Below are positions 53,839-64,000 of a stretch of 64,000 bases of DNA, piece by piece. Under the pieces are notes generated by a model. The model was not told where the DNA came from. It saw nothing but the letters and a program-made list of their open reading frames with translations, and ran no database searches. This DNA comes from Aquimarina sp. RZ0 (GTDB lineage: Bacteria; Bacteroidota; Bacteroidia; Flavobacteriales; Flavobacteriaceae). Every line of letters begins with the position of its first letter. Within the stretch, counting starts at the first letter, position 1. A program made the position numbers and the translations under genes. The stretch lies in contig NZ_VTZU01000029.1 in assembly GCF_008370685.1 (NCBI RefSeq), positions 16,443-80,442 of the forward strand, read 5' to 3'.

Positions 53839-56661
53839 TTAATACCATTCTCTGGTAAAAAGCCCAATTAAAGTTTGTGGACTCAAGGTGATAATAAAAC
53901 GGATTTGCTCGTTGTAATTTGGTTCATTTATTTCAAAACCATTATTGGAGACTACTGGAAAAAAAAGTTCAAAATAGTCTGCCACAAGACTTAGTCTCAC
54001 TCCGGCATCATATACAAACTTAGCCGAGGTACCTTTACTTTTAACAAATCCAACGTCTCCATAAGCATAAATCCAGTTCCAGATATTAGTATTAGCATTG
54101 AATGTCGTTATCCATTGATTTGCAAAAGGGTATTCTAATTGAGATTTAAAACCTCCTTCTGCCAGTATAATTTGTTGGCTTACCAGTCCACTATCCTCAC
54201 TACGACCAAGGTAATTAAAGTCAAAAAGATAATCCGTTGGTCTGTCTAATGCAAAACTAAAGAAGTCTCCATCTTTTTCGGTATCATTAAATAAAAATGC
54301 TCCGGCAAATAGCCTAAGATTAATTTGTCTGTTATTAAGAAAGAGTTTACGGTAGTTTATGGTGGTTGATATTTTACTAAAATTCTGAGCTATTTGATAA
54401 TCCAACGCAAAGGATCTAACATCAATTAGATTAAGGTCTGAGTATCTATATCTGGCATTAAAAACACTATAGTCTGGAGTCTCTACCGGGTTGTTTTCAT
54501 CTCTATCTCTAAATACATTGATACTTCTAAAAGTCAAACGCTGCCTTTCATTAGATCTCAGATCTTTTGGTCTCCAGGAAAAACCAATAGATGGAGAAAA
54601 ACGCCTGAATAATAAATCGGGTGCATAACTAAATGTGCTTCCGCTAAAGGAGTATCTTATTTGATAGAGACCGTCATCAGCTATTTGATTTCTGTATTGA
54701 AAAGATGCTGATCCAATTAATCTCTTGGATAGAAAGCCATAAGCCGGGGTAATATCATACGTGAAATTTCTTCTTATAAATGTTTTATTATAAAACTTGG
54801 ATCCAATGGTAATTCCATCATATACATTAAATTCAAATTCTGGAATATAAAAAACCTGACTACGTGTGGGATCTTCTACATCTTGTAAAAATCGAAATTG
54901 CAGAGGTTTATTAAAAATCCATTTTAGATTTCGGTAATTGTTTCTTCTGTTAACTTCTGGAATGTTTTGTTCAAAATCTAAAACTAGTTTGTCAATATTC
55001 TCATTTGCTATCGTTACTTTTTTACTATCTGCAATATCTGTTACCCAGATTTTAGAAACCATCGCGCCGTCTCTTAATCCAGTAATAGAGACAGGCATAG
55101 TATTATTTCTTTTGTTTTTTATTGTAATTTCTAAGGAATCTTTCCTTTTTTTGACGGATTTAATTTTGAAATCTAATTTTTCATTCGTACCAATATATTC
55201 TTCAAAAAACCAATCTATATCTTTGTTTGTTAGATTTTTAAGTATTTTTTCAAAAGTTTTAGAATCAGTGAGTTTTAATGCATTTTCTTTATAATATGTT
55301 TTTATAGCCTCAGAAAGGATATTGTCATCCCCCAGATAATCTTCCAGATACTTAAAACCAACACCAGCTTTGTACGCATTTGCAATGTTTTTATTGAATT
55401 TTACCAATTCATCTTGTGGTGCATTAAGTGGTTGATCTAAAAATAATCTAGCCATATTTTTATATCCCAAAAAATATTGATCATTAAAATCCAGATCAGC
55501 CGCATGAAACCATCGAATACCAATAATCTTACTGAGACTCCCAATAATTTTCATGTCTGGATAGTATTGTTCTGTGTATGCCATCATCAAATAGATATGA
55601 ATAGCATCTTTTATCCAAGTGTCATATCTCGGGTTTACTAGTAGTGTATTTTCCAGATAAGCCTCAGTAATAGTCTTGAGTTGTTTAATTTCATATTGAA
55701 AACCATCAGGGAATGGTCTTAAAATATCTGGCAATTGATTTAAACCATATACAGGGTTGTTTTTATAATCATTTTCTGAAACAACCAATTTACTATACGG
55801 ATAGTGCCCTAATCGTTTCTCTAAAAATTTATAAATTCTTAGTACTGCTATATTTTTCATGGCAGGCATTAAATCATTATCCTGGATATTACTAATAAAA
55901 GTAGTACCATTCATTCTAAAATCATAAAATGAATTTTCTTTTTCTATATAGATATTTGCCTCATTTCTGTTTTCTCCGAGAAGCTGTATAGTTTTAATTT
56001 CATCATCATCGCTAGCAATATTTTGATTAAACTCACTAGTGATATTATATGATGATGGAATCGTAATATTAATTTTATAATCAACTAATGGAGCATAAAA
56101 ATCATCCAGGTTTTTGTGGCTGTACGTGTTCCATTTACCATCATAAACGGCTGGGAGAATGTACCAGTATTTTAGACTAAAATCTCCATTTTTGTGATAG
56201 CCATACCGCGTGAATTTATCACTTGGCAGCTTTACTTTATAAACTAATTTAAAGGTAATACTAGCTTTTGATACTAAAGGTTCATCCAGTGATAATTTAA
56301 TAATATCCTTAGCTTTTTCATCTCTCTGCCATAGTAGATTTTTTGAAGCTAAATTTGTTATGGATTCTATGGAGGTAGCGCCACGTTCCAGATCTTTTGC
56401 AAAATAAAATCTTTTTAAAAAATCTTCAGAAAAACGTTCTCCCAGAGGTGTTTTTTTATCTGAAAAACCGTGCGCCCAATCGTGCAAAAATATTTCGCGT
56501 AACGTATCTTTTGAATTATTAATATAAGTGATCTCTTGCTGGATAGAAATAACCTTTTCGTTTATATCCAGGATCGCATCGATATCTATAGTATTTTGTG
56601 CATAGACATGACATAATGTAAAAAGAGAAATAAGAAGATAGGATATTTTATAAGTATTCAC
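53839..56661 (-). CDS. M1 peptidase-like protein fused to an outer-membrane barrel
   Basis: A 940-aa exported protein (signal peptide 1-22). Residues about 25-500 follow the M1 aminopeptidase plan, but the zinc site is gone: where HExxH is expected the sequence reads KDAIHIYLMMAYTEQYY. From about residue 590 onward the protein has alternating beta strands with aromatic ends and a final FTREWY typical of an outer-membrane barrel. So it is likely an outer-membrane protein with a non-catalytic M1-like domain on the periplasmic or surface side. The gene is monocistronic. Confidence 0.85.
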   Translation of the reverse strand: MNTYKISYLLISLFTLCHVYAQNTIDIDAILDINEKVISIQQEITYINNSKDTLREIFLHDWAHGFSDKKTPLGERFSEDFLKRFYFAKDLERGATSIESITNLASKNLLWQRDEKAKDIIKLSLDEPLVSKASITFKLVYKVKLPSDKFTRYGYHKNGDFSLKYWYILPAVYDGKWNTYSHKNLDDFYAPLVDYKINITIPSSYNITSEFNQNIASDDDEIKTIQLLGENRNEANIYIEKENSFYDFRMNGTTFISNIQDNDLMPAMKNIAVLRIYKFLEKRLGHYPYSKLVVSENDYKNNPVYGLNQLPDILRPFPDGFQYEIKQLKTITEAYLENTLLVNPRYDTWIKDAIHIYLMMAYTEQYYPDMKIIGSLSKIIGIRWFHAADLDFNDQYFLGYKNMARLFLDQPLNAPQDELVKFNKNIANAYKAGVGFKYLEDYLGDDNILSEAIKTYYKENALKLTDSKTFEKILKNLTNKDIDWFFEEYIGTNEKLDFKIKSVKKRKDSLEITIKNKRNNTMPVSITGLRDGAMVSKIWVTDIADSKKVTIANENIDKLVLDFEQNIPEVNRRNNYRNLKWIFNKPLQFRFLQDVEDPTRSQVFYIPEFEFNVYDGITIGSKFYNKTFIRRNFTYDITPAYGFLSKRLIGSASFQYRNQIADDGLYQIRYSFSGSTFSYAPDLLFRRFSPSIGFSWRPKDLRSNERQRLTFRSINVFRDRDENNPVETPDYSVFNARYRYSDLNLIDVRSFALDYQIAQNFSKISTTINYRKLFLNNRQINLRLFAGAFLFNDTEKDGDFFSFALDRPTDYLFDFNYLGRSEDSGLVSQQIILAEGGFKSQLEYPFANQWITTFNANTNIWNWIYAYGDVGFVKSKGTSAKFVYDAGVRLSLVADYFELFFPVVSNNGFEINEPNYNEQIRFIITLSPQTLIGLFTREWY

Positions 56662-57016
56662 AATTTCTCTTTATGAATTAATGTTATTGTGCAAGACAAT
56701 TGTTGGGGTAAGAGGACAGATTTCATGTTCTAATGCCACTATTGAGATCTTATTTTTATAAATATCATTTACAAAAAAAGAAGTTATTTTTTGTGCTAAA
56801 ATATTATATATTTTAGTAAATATTGTCTCCATAGTTTTATTTATATGTAAAAACATTTTAACCTTCATTTCACCATTCTTTGTAAATTGAGTATACTCTT
56901 TTTACTATACATAAAAGACTGTTACAGCCTGTGATTAATAGATTTGATTTAGTATGAATGCGTATTAAAAGCAAAATGTTTTTTTATTATTGATTTTATC
57001 TGAAAATATACAAGCT
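56662..57016. other. Intergenic region between the M1-like and LOG genes
   Basis: AT-rich; a minus-strand frame of 65 codons at 56671-56868 has no family resemblance and no supporting signals. Nothing else noted. Confidence 0.4.
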
Positions 57017-57706
57017 TTAAAAATTTGGACTTAGGTTATATTTCCCATAGAATTTATCCAGTATTAGTAATACTTCTTCAGGAGTGTCTACTACGTGAAT
57101 TAAATCAAGATCACCAGCACTAATATTACCAAATTTTTCTAGTAAGGTACTTTTAATCCAGTCCATTAGTCCTCCCCAAAACTCAGTACTTACTAAGATG
57201 ATAGGAAATATTGCAATTTTTTTTGTTTGTATAAGTGTTATGGCTTCAAAAAGTTCGTCCAATGTGCCAAAGCCTCCCGGCATTACTACAAATCCCTGAG
57301 AATATTTTACAAACATTACTTTGCGAACAAAAAAGTAATCAAAGTCTAAACTTTTATCATTATCTATATAAGGGTTATCATGTTGCTCAAAAGGGAGATC
57401 AATATTTAACCCTACAGAGGTTCCTCCACCAAGATGTGCCCCTTTATTACCAGCTTCCATAATACCAGGACCACCTCCTGTAATAACACCATATCCGTGA
57501 TCTACGATTTTATGAGCAACATCAACTGCCAATTGATAGTATTTATTATCTGTTTTTGTTCTTGCAGATCCGAAAATAGATACGCAAGGACCTATTTTAC
57601 TCATTTTCTCAAAACCATTCACAAACTCTCCCATGATCTTAAAAATAGCCCACGAATCATTTGTTTTTATTTCATTCCATCCTTTATGATGCTGTTCTTT
57701 TCTCAT
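57017..57706 (-). CDS. LOG family protein (cytokinin riboside phosphoribohydrolase-like)
   Basis: A 229-aa Rossmann-fold protein of the LOG/TIGR00730 family. The motifs GVITGGGPGIMEAGNKGA and VMPGGFGTLDELFEA are complete, with the catalytic Arg/Glu pattern in FFVRKVMFVKYSQGF. Bacterial members hydrolyse nucleoside 5'-monophosphates to base and ribose phosphate; the natural substrate in bacteria is not settled. It lies 100 bp downstream of uvrA on the same strand. Confidence 0.93.
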   Translation of the reverse strand: MRKEQHHKGWNEIKTNDSWAIFKIMGEFVNGFEKMSKIGPCVSIFGSARTKTDNKYYQLAVDVAHKIVDHGYGVITGGGPGIMEAGNKGAHLGGGTSVGLNIDLPFEQHDNPYIDNDKSLDFDYFFVRKVMFVKYSQGFVVMPGGFGTLDELFEAITLIQTKKIAIFPIILVSTEFWGGLMDWIKSTLLEKFGNISAGDLDLIHVVDTPEEVLLILDKFYGKYNLSPNF

Positions 57707-57804
57707 ATATGTTAGTTTTTAATATAAACTATAATTTATAATGTGGCAGATGATTGTATATGTCTTATAAGAAAACACCTTTAGTACGTATAACCCTACC
57801 TCGT

Positions 57805-60651
57805 TTATGATATATTTATTTCTGTTAACTCTTTTTTAAGAAATTTTGCGGTATAACTTTTTTTGTTTTTTATAATTTCTTCAGGAGTACCTTTTGCAAC
57901 AACTTCTCCACCATTTTTCCCTCCTTCATAACCTATGTCAATGATATAATCAGCCATTTTTACAACATCGAGATTGTGTTCAATGATAAGAACCGTATTT
58001 CCTTTGTCTACCAATTTATTAAGCACTTCCATCAATACACGAATATCTTCAAAATGAAGCCCTGTAGTAGGTTCGTCGAGTATATAAAAAGTATTTCCAG
58101 TATCTCTTTTAGAGAGCTCTGTAGCCAATTTAATACGTTGTGCTTCACCACCAGACAGCGTGGTAGATTGTTGTCCTAATGTAATATATCCTAATCCAAC
58201 ATTTCTGATCGTTTTTAGCTTTCTGAATATTTTTGGAATCTGATCAAAGAAGTCACAAGATTCATTAATGGTCATTTCTAAAACATCAGAAATTGATTTC
58301 CCCTTATATCTTATTTCGAGTGTTTCTCTATTAAATCTTTTACCCTGACAAGTTTCGCACTCGACATATACATCAGGAAGAAAATTCATTTCTATAACAC
58401 GCAAACCACCACCTTTACATGTTTCACATCGTCCTCCTACAACATTAAAACTAAATCTACCTGGTTTATACCCACGTATCATGGCTTCAGGGGTTTTAGA
58501 AAACAAATTTCTAATCTCAGAAAACACACCAGTATAGGTTGCGGGATTAGACCGGGGAGTACGACCAATAGGAGATTGATTTATATCGATTACTTTATCA
58601 GCATGCTCTAATCCCTTAATGCTTTTATAAGGCATTGGTTTTTTTACACCATTGAAGTAATAAGCATTTAGAATAGGGTAGAGGGTTTCATTGATAAGCG
58701 TGGATTTACCGCTGCCAGAAACTCCAGTTACCACTACCATTTTTCCTAGAGGAATATCTATAGAAACATTTTTAAGATTATTTCCTGTAGCACCTTTTAA
58801 TTTTATTGTTTTTCCGTTTCCTGTTCTACGTTTTGCAGGAATTTCTATTTGTTTTCTACCACTTAAATACGCTGCGGTCAGTGTATCGTGGTTTAAAAGT
58901 TCGGCAGGGGTTCCTTCACTTATAATCTCTCCACCATGTTTACCTGCCAGCGGACCAATATCAATTACATGATCCGCACGTTCAATCATATCCCTATCGT
59001 GTTCTACTACGATAACAGAATTACCAATATTTCTTAATTGCACTAATGAATTAATCAATTTTTCATTATCTCGTTGATGCAAACCAATACTGGGTTCGTC
59101 AAGTATATAAAGTACACCCACCAATTGAGATCCTATTTGTGTAGCCAATCTTATGCGTTGTGCTTCTCCACCAGAAAGGGATTTACTGCTTCTGTTTAAT
59201 GACAAATAGGTGAGTCCTACATCGATTAAAAATTGCAGTCGTGCATTGATCTCTTTGAGAATCTCCTCTGATATTCTCTTTTGTTTTTCATTTAATTGAT
59301 CTGGTACTACTTTAAACCATGCTGCTAATTCAATGATGTCCATAGATGCCAAATCGGCAATATTTTTTTCAGCAACTTTAAAATATAATGATTCCTTACG
59401 CAATCTGGAACCATTACATTCCGGACATTGAATGTTATCCATAAAATCCTTAGCCCACCTTTTTAAGGATGTAGATTCATTATTAGTATAGGTATTCTCG
59501 ATAAAAGTTGCAATTCCTTCAAAATCAATTTTATATTCTCTGGTCACTCCCAGAGATTTACTATCCACGTTAAACTTTTCCTTTCCTCCATAAAGAATAA
59601 TATCCATTGCTTCTTTAGGAATTTTCTTTATAGGATCACTCAGTTTAAAACCGAATCTTTGTGCAATTAATTCTAATTGTTTGAAGATCCAATTGTTTTT
59701 TTGAGGTCCCTGCGGAGCTAAACCACCACCTTTTATTGATTTGGTATCATCAGGGATAATTTTTTTAGTATTTACTTCATATAGATTTCCTATACCATTA
59801 CATTTGGGGCAGGCTCCTTTTGGTGAATTAAAGGAAAAGTTATTCGGTTCTGGATTTGGGTAGGATATCCCACTGGAAGGACACATTAGATTCCTACTGA
59901 AAAAACGAGCTTCTTGCGATCCTTGCTCAATCACCATTAAAACATCATCTCCATGATACATAGCTGTATTAATGGTTTCCATTAACCGTTTTGAATGATC
60001 TTGATCATCACTCACAGCAATCCTATCAATTACAATCTCTATATCATGTGTTTTGTAACGATCGAGTTTCATTCCTCTGGTAATATCCTTAATCTCGCCA
60101 TCGGTACGAACTTTTACAAATCCTTGTTTAGCAATCTGTTCAAAAAGTTCGCGATAATGTCCTTTTCTGGATCTAACAGTGGGAGCTAAGATATTAATTT
60201 TCTTATTTTTAAAATCTTTTAGAATAAGATCTTTAATTTGTTCATCACTATAACTGACCATTTTCTCACCAGTATTGTAACTGTAAGCATCGCTACCGCG
60301 TGCAAACAATAGTCTCAGAAAATCATAAATTTCTGTAATTGTGCCTACGGTACTTCTCGGACTTTTACTAGTTGTCTTTTGTTCAATTGCAATAACGGGT
60401 GATAAACCATCAATCTTATCTACATCAGGTCGCTCCAGATTTCCTAAAAACTGTCTTGCATATGCAGAAAATGTTTCTATATATCTTCTTTGCCCTTCTG
60501 CATATATGGTATCAAATGCTAATGATGATTTTCCAGACCCGGACAGTCCTGTAATGACTACTAACTTCTCACGAGGTATTTTTATGTCAATGTTTTTTAG
60601 ATTATGAACTCTAGCACCTAAAACCTCAATATTTTCCTCTGATATACCCAT
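57805..60651 (-). CDS. uvrA: Excinuclease ABC subunit UvrA
   Basis: A 948-aa DNA damage-recognition ATPase. Both ATPase halves have Walker A ([28 protein letters not shown]) and [24 protein letters not shown] signatures, and the C-terminal zinc finger CETCKGG ... CETCQGKRF is intact. The first zinc module is altered: CPSSGISYP lacks the second cysteine of CxxC while ACPKCNGIG keeps the later pair, as I recall for Bacteroidetes UvrA. It starts nucleotide excision repair with UvrB/UvrC encoded elsewhere. Confidence 0.97.
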   Translation of the reverse strand: MGISEENIEVLGARVHNLKNIDIKIPREKLVVITGLSGSGKSSLAFDTIYAEGQRRYIETFSAYARQFLGNLERPDVDKIDGLSPVIAIEQKTTSKSPRSTVGTITEIYDFLRLLFARGSDAYSYNTGEKMVSYSDEQIKDLILKDFKNKKINILAPTVRSRKGHYRELFEQIAKQGFVKVRTDGEIKDITRGMKLDRYKTHDIEIVIDRIAVSDDQDHSKRLMETINTAMYHGDDVLMVIEQGSQEARFFSRNLMCPSSGISYPNPEPNNFSFNSPKGACPKCNGIGNLYEVNTKKIIPDDTKSIKGGGLAPQGPQKNNWIFKQLELIAQRFGFKLSDPIKKIPKEAMDIILYGGKEKFNVDSKSLGVTREYKIDFEGIATFIENTYTNNESTSLKRWAKDFMDNIQCPECNGSRLRKESLYFKVAEKNIADLASMDIIELAAWFKVVPDQLNEKQKRISEEILKEINARLQFLIDVGLTYLSLNRSSKSLSGGEAQRIRLATQIGSQLVGVLYILDEPSIGLHQRDNEKLINSLVQLRNIGNSVIVVEHDRDMIERADHVIDIGPLAGKHGGEIISEGTPAELLNHDTLTAAYLSGRKQIEIPAKRRTGNGKTIKLKGATGNNLKNVSIDIPLGKMVVVTGVSGSGKSTLINETLYPILNAYYFNGVKKPMPYKSIKGLEHADKVIDINQSPIGRTPRSNPATYTGVFSEIRNLFSKTPEAMIRGYKPGRFSFNVVGGRCETCKGGGLRVIEMNFLPDVYVECETCQGKRFNRETLEIRYKGKSISDVLEMTINESCDFFDQIPKIFRKLKTIRNVGLGYITLGQQSTTLSGGEAQRIKLATELSKRDTGNTFYILDEPTTGLHFEDIRVLMEVLNKLVDKGNTVLIIEHNLDVVKMADYIIDIGYEGGKNGGEVVAKGTPEEIIKNKKSYTAKFLKKELTEINIS

Positions 60652-60979
60652 AAATTTTTAACCAAGATTGCAAATGTAGTTATTTGCAAGCTTTTAGTAA
60701 AATGCCCTGAGTTTACATTTGTTAAATTTTATATTGGAAGACTAAAATAATCATCATTTATTCATTGAGTATCCATTTTCTAATAAATGATAGATTTTTA
60801 TTATTGTTCTATTTGATATGTGGTGAATTTCAATATTATTTGTGTAATCATCAAATCTTTATTTGGATGTTATGATTGGGATAGTTTCGCTTCTTTTACT
60901 GATAATAACAATATAGAACCTCAGATGCAGATATCTGAGGTTTTATATCTGTTGCAAGTAATAATGTTACTCCATAATA
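60652..60979. other. Intergenic region between uvrA and the VIT/VWA gene
   Basis: Contains the terminator at 60917-60942 for the VIT/VWA gene and presumably the uvrA promoter. No gene seen. Confidence 0.5.
60917..60946 (-). terminator. Terminator hairpin after the VIT/VWA gene
   Basis: AACCTCAGAT (60917-60926) pairs with ATCTGAGGTT (60933-60942) over 10 bp, loop of 6. A short T-run follows on the plus strand and a weaker one on the minus; it is located 38 bp beyond the minus-strand gene stop. Confidence 0.65.
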
Positions 60980-63058
60980 TTAAGCTTTTAACAATTTACC
61001 AAAATATACAATTTTATTTTTGTATTCAATTTGATAAAAATATAGCCCTGGAGTCAATAAAGTTCCATTATTTCCTTCTCCTGTCCATTCTATTATATTG
61101 CCACCAGCTTCTCCTTTTATTAACATACTATAAACTAATTTTCCTGTACTGTCATAAACTTTAAAAACAAAATCTTTTGGAGCATCTAAAAATAAATGAG
61201 CTGAAGTTTTCTCCTGGAACGGATTAGGTGAAAAACCTATTTTTTTGACTTCCTGATCTTCTTCAAACTCTTCAATACTTAAACTACCATCTTGAAAACT
61301 GGTAAATTGACTTAAAACCTGATAGCACAAACTAGTTTCTTCTATTTCTTCCTTAATTCCTTCTGCTATAGGATCTCCTTCTGGATATGAAAAGAATTGG
61401 GTAGTTAGATTTTCTATTTTTGATTTAGCCCATAACTTAGGTAAAAATGCATTTTCTTCACTCATTGAAGAAGTAAGATCAATATCATAGGTATAGGTAA
61501 CATCTTGATTAAAAGCCTTTCCTGATAAGGTCATCGATACCGTTTCTGGGTTTGAATACCTTCCTGTTAATATCAACTGTTGTCCCTTATATAAATTAGG
61601 TAGGGGATTAGGATAAATTCCACTAATCACATCAGGGATAAACGAAATTGCTGGATTAATTAAAACCGGGTTTCTAATGGTCAAATAAAAATCTGAAATA
61701 ACGTCTTCTATCTGATCATCATTTAAAAATTGAGCAAATCCATTATTGTCTGTTCCTAATCTAGTTAATAAATCTTTTGTTACATCATTACCTATACCAA
61801 ATGTAAATAGAAATAATTCAGTTTCATTTGTGCTTATTGTATTAGATACAAGATCTAGAATACCCTGAGTGTTGGTTTCTCCAATTGTAGCTACGCCATC
61901 TGTAAAAAAAACAATGATATTTACTTTATCTGGATCAACTACACCCAACTGTTCAATAGAATATCTTAATGACCCTGAAATATTAGTTGTTCCTCTAGCA
62001 TCAATTCTGGAAATATATGATAAAGCTTCTTGCTTATTAGCGTTGTTATATTCAACAGGAGAAGATCTAAAACTGTCTACATCTGTACTGAAAGTTACAA
62101 TATTAAAATCATCACCAAAATTAAGATTATTAGTAATAAAAGATGCAGCTTCTTTAGCTTGATTAATTTTTAAATAAGATTCATTTGGTCCCCTCATACT
62201 TCCAGACTTATCTATAATTAATGTAAAAGATTTTTTTATTATTTGAGTATTTGGATTTGACTCAGGTTCTATTACTAGGCCTAGAAAACCATTTCCTAAA
62301 TCATCACAGTCTGGAGCAATATCTGCATCAAGTAAAGTGCTGAATGAAATAACACCTAATTCATCAGAAGCTAATTGATAAATTATTTTAGTATCAGAGA
62401 GAGATACAGATTCTTGTACAATTAGGTTTAAATTTGCTATCTGACCATTGTTTGTGATTTCTGGTGATTCATTTTCCATTTCAATTAGATCAATAGTTCT
62501 GTCAGAGACAATATTAAAGTTAATTATCTGTGCATTTTCTATTATTGAAGATTGAATTAAAGAATAATCACTTGGATATTCAAAAGTTACTTGGTCAAAT
62601 TTATATGACAATAATTGAACATACTTAATTTCTACTTCAATAATATCATTATTTTCAATTGATTGAACAAAATCAAAATACAGAGGAGTCTTTCCTAAAT
62701 AGCTTGTTAAATTAGGATCAACATTTCCTCCTCCGGTACCTCCTCCGGGCTCATTTGTAGGATCATTTTCGGAGAAATCAGCATATAGCCATTCGCCATT
62801 ATTTATTCGCCACCTTAATTGAGTAGCGGTTCCATTTTCTGGCATAGGAAAACCATATCTGATATCAAAAGCCCCACCTAAATCGTTGATAAAAACTTGT
62901 GATGATGTAATACTAGCAACTTGATTTCTTACATTAACATTTACTTCTGAGTTGGAAAGGTTTAAATAACTCCCGGTATCGGAATCAACAATTATAACTC
63001 CGTTTGCATAAAATGTAAATTGAATAAATAGACAAAAAATAAAGACTTTTTTTTTCAT
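60980..63058 (-). CDS. Secreted VIT/VWA-domain protein with T9SS sorting domain
   Basis: A 692-aa exported protein: signal peptide (1-19), a VIT-like domain (about 30-180, SSQVFINDLGGAFDIRYGFP and a GGGTGGG loop), a VWA domain (about 285-460) with a complete metal site (DKSGS, RGTTNISGS, FFTDGVAT), a further beta region and a Por-type C-terminal sorting domain (IGFSPNPFQEKT, KVYDSTGKLVYS, LTPGLYFYQIEYKNK). The layout parallels inter-alpha-trypsin inhibitor heavy-chain-like proteins. It is probably surface-attached through PorU and binds protein via its metal site. Confidence 0.9.
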   Translation of the reverse strand: MKKKVFIFCLFIQFTFYANGVIIVDSDTGSYLNLSNSEVNVNVRNQVASITSSQVFINDLGGAFDIRYGFPMPENGTATQLRWRINNGEWLYADFSENDPTNEPGGGTGGGNVDPNLTSYLGKTPLYFDFVQSIENNDIIEVEIKYVQLLSYKFDQVTFEYPSDYSLIQSSIIENAQIINFNIVSDRTIDLIEMENESPEITNNGQIANLNLIVQESVSLSDTKIIYQLASDELGVISFSTLLDADIAPDCDDLGNGFLGLVIEPESNPNTQIIKKSFTLIIDKSGSMRGPNESYLKINQAKEAASFITNNLNFGDDFNIVTFSTDVDSFRSSPVEYNNANKQEALSYISRIDARGTTNISGSLRYSIEQLGVVDPDKVNIIVFFTDGVATIGETNTQGILDLVSNTISTNETELFLFTFGIGNDVTKDLLTRLGTDNNGFAQFLNDDQIEDVISDFYLTIRNPVLINPAISFIPDVISGIYPNPLPNLYKGQQLILTGRYSNPETVSMTLSGKAFNQDVTYTYDIDLTSSMSEENAFLPKLWAKSKIENLTTQFFSYPEGDPIAEGIKEEIEETSLCYQVLSQFTSFQDGSLSIEEFEEDQEVKKIGFSPNPFQEKTSAHLFLDAPKDFVFKVYDSTGKLVYSMLIKGEAGGNIIEWTGEGNNGTLLTPGLYFYQIEYKNKIVYFGKLLKA

Positions 63059-63206
63059 TTTCGGATGTTTTTTTTATTAATAGATTAGTAATATACTTTT
63101 GTATCATTAAAACAAGTTTTGTTACCTGTGAAAATGTTAATTTTTCACTTAAAACCTTAAATCCGCAAGAGTTTGATTTACATTTTTTGTAACTCCTTGA
63201 AAAAAA

Positions 63207-63228
63207 GACCCGCAAAAGTTTGCAGGTC
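63207..63228. repeat. Palindrome at the left side of the IS1380 remnant
   Basis: GACCCGCAAA and TTTGCAGGTC are complementary with one mismatch and a 2-bp centre. A related shorter palindrome (AAATCCGCAA...TTTGATTT) lies at about 63160-63180. They may be the terminal inverted repeat of the IS1380 element or a regulatory palindrome. Confidence 0.4.
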
Positions 63229-63254
63229 TGAAAATTTTTCATCCAATTGGGTGT

Positions 63255-63782
63255 ATGTATAAAGCTTTCAAGTCAAATATAACTCCTTTTGGTGGCATAT
63301 CTTTAATCCACAATCAGTTATTATCTAAAGATATTGTCAACTTTATTGATAATCAATTAGGAAAACGGGTTAAAACAGTTGGTTATGATTATTCAGAACT
63401 GATTTTAAGTCGAATTTACACTAGTTTTTGTGGTGGTAATGCTACAGAAGACGTTAATTACATTCGAGAAAATACACTTTGCCACCTTAAAGGTATTTGC
63501 ATTCCATCTGCCGATACTATTTTAAGAGGGGACAATGAATTGTCTGTTGAATCTTATTTTCTTGACAATGATTCCGGTAAGGAACATCTAGTCAACGTAA
63601 ATCCTAAAATGAATCGCTTTTTATTAGCCTCTGCTATTAAATTTGAACAAGTAAATCCTAGCTCAAAGGACTTAGTCTTAGACTTTGATCATCAGTTTAT
63701 AGCAGCAAGCAAATATGATGCAGCATATAGTTACAAGAAACAAAAAGGATATTTCTCAGGGATTGCTACTATTAATAACTGA
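63255..63782 (+). pseudogene. IS1380-family transposase, truncated
   Basis: The first 175 residues of an IS1380-type transposase: MYKAFKSNITPFGGISLIHN, LILSRIYTSFCGGNATEDVN, PSADTILRGDNEL, LDFDHQFIAASKYDAAYSYK and KGYFSGIATINN. It then hits TGA at 63780-63782 instead of continuing to the usual 400-plus residues, losing most of the catalytic domain. The sequence that follows does not resume the family; it looks like the border of another element, so the gene was broken by insertion or deletion. Confidence 0.85.
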
Positions 63783-64000
63783 AGTTTCGCACCTAGTATT
63801 TAGAGGTTTTCAAGGGGGTTAAAAAGAGGGAAAAGTAGCATGAAAACCTTGGTAAACCCTTGATTTTATTGTATTTTTAAGTTATAAGACAAACAAATAC
63901 AAAACATGCTACCTAACAAAGATATCGCTAAAATTGAAGAAATAAAAGGGATTTTTGATCGCAAATGGATCAATTCTGAATACCTCTCCAGCCACTTAGA
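63783..64000 (+). mobile_element. Probable left end of a second insertion element with ORF start
   Basis: Right after the broken IS1380 gene, CTGAAGTTTCGCACCTAG begins new sequence, and an ATG at 63907 opens a frame running off the window (MLPNKDIAKIEEIKGIFDRK then WINSEYLSSHL). A disrupting element is the simplest explanation, but I cannot assign its family from 31 residues, and the terminal repeats cannot be checked in this window. Confidence 0.4.

Noticed and set aside
56671..56868. Minus-strand 65-codon frame upstream of the M1-like gene
   Set aside because: No start signals, AT-rich composition and no recognised similarity; probably leader sequence.
60820..61164. Plus-strand 114-codon frame
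   Set aside because: Overlaps the terminator and the end of the VIT/VWA gene on the other strand; composition typical of an antisense shadow.

Overview
The window looks like a chromosomal segment of a marine-type flavobacterium (Bacteroidota, Flavobacteriaceae; an Aquimarina-like genome would fit, but this is inference). The evidence is the low GC content, type IX secretion components and cargo (PorQ, two proteins with Por-type C-terminal sorting domains), a Bacteroidetes-type (subtype iii) type VI secretion locus, bacillithiol synthesis, menaquinone MenB, the fused E1 alpha-beta ketoacid dehydrogenase, and TAnnTTTG-like -7 promoter elements.

Region 1 (about 1-18.0 kb) is a T6SS-iii locus in two divergent blocks. 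The minus-strand block reads, from the divergence point at about 12.8 kb leftward: NlpC/P60 lipoprotein, TssG-like protein, TssN, terminator, TssD (Hcp) copy 1, terminator, TssD copy 2, a long hairpin, VgrG, a 324-aa protein in the adaptor position, a DUF4280 PAAR-like tip protein, a 902-aa protein with a central OmpA peptidoglycan-binding domain (candidate effector), a lipoprotein and a 259-aa soluble protein (candidate immunity or accessory genes). The plus-strand block is TssE, TssF, a PKD-domain membrane protein (TssP candidate), TssK and TssO, closed by a terminator. Sheath (TssB/TssC), ClpV/TssH, TssQ and TssR are absent from the window and must lie elsewhere if the system works. The first kilobase is gene debris.

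Region 2 (18-29.3 kb) is mixed: MiaE, a DUF2293 protein, a small basic ORF, a YchJ-like protein, an NHL-repeat T9SS cargo, HisS, a lipoprotein, unknown membrane and secreted proteins and an M28 peptidase, separated by long gene-poor stretches. Relics of one transposase family occur at 27.6 kb and twice between tRNA-Ser(UGA) and tRNA-His(GUG) at 29.4-29.9 kb.

Region 3 (30-62 kb) is mostly core housekeeping: bshB1 with a trans-sulfuration enzyme, a TPR hybrid histidine kinase, a thiol-peroxide defence cluster (AhpC-type peroxiredoxin, thioredoxin, DUF6952, Tpx), DgkA, RsmE, TsaD, a TamB-like protein, PfkA, PorQ, Cmk, an RmlD-like reductase, GcvT, MenB, two tandem coiled-coil membrane paralogues, the E1 fusion, an M1-like barrel fusion, a LOG-family protein, UvrA and a VIT/VWA T9SS cargo. 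A 36-bp hairpin repeat that contains the stop codon follows both the NHL gene and the tamB-like gene. The right edge (63.2-64 kb) holds an IS1380 transposase gene cut off by what looks like the start of another insertion sequence.
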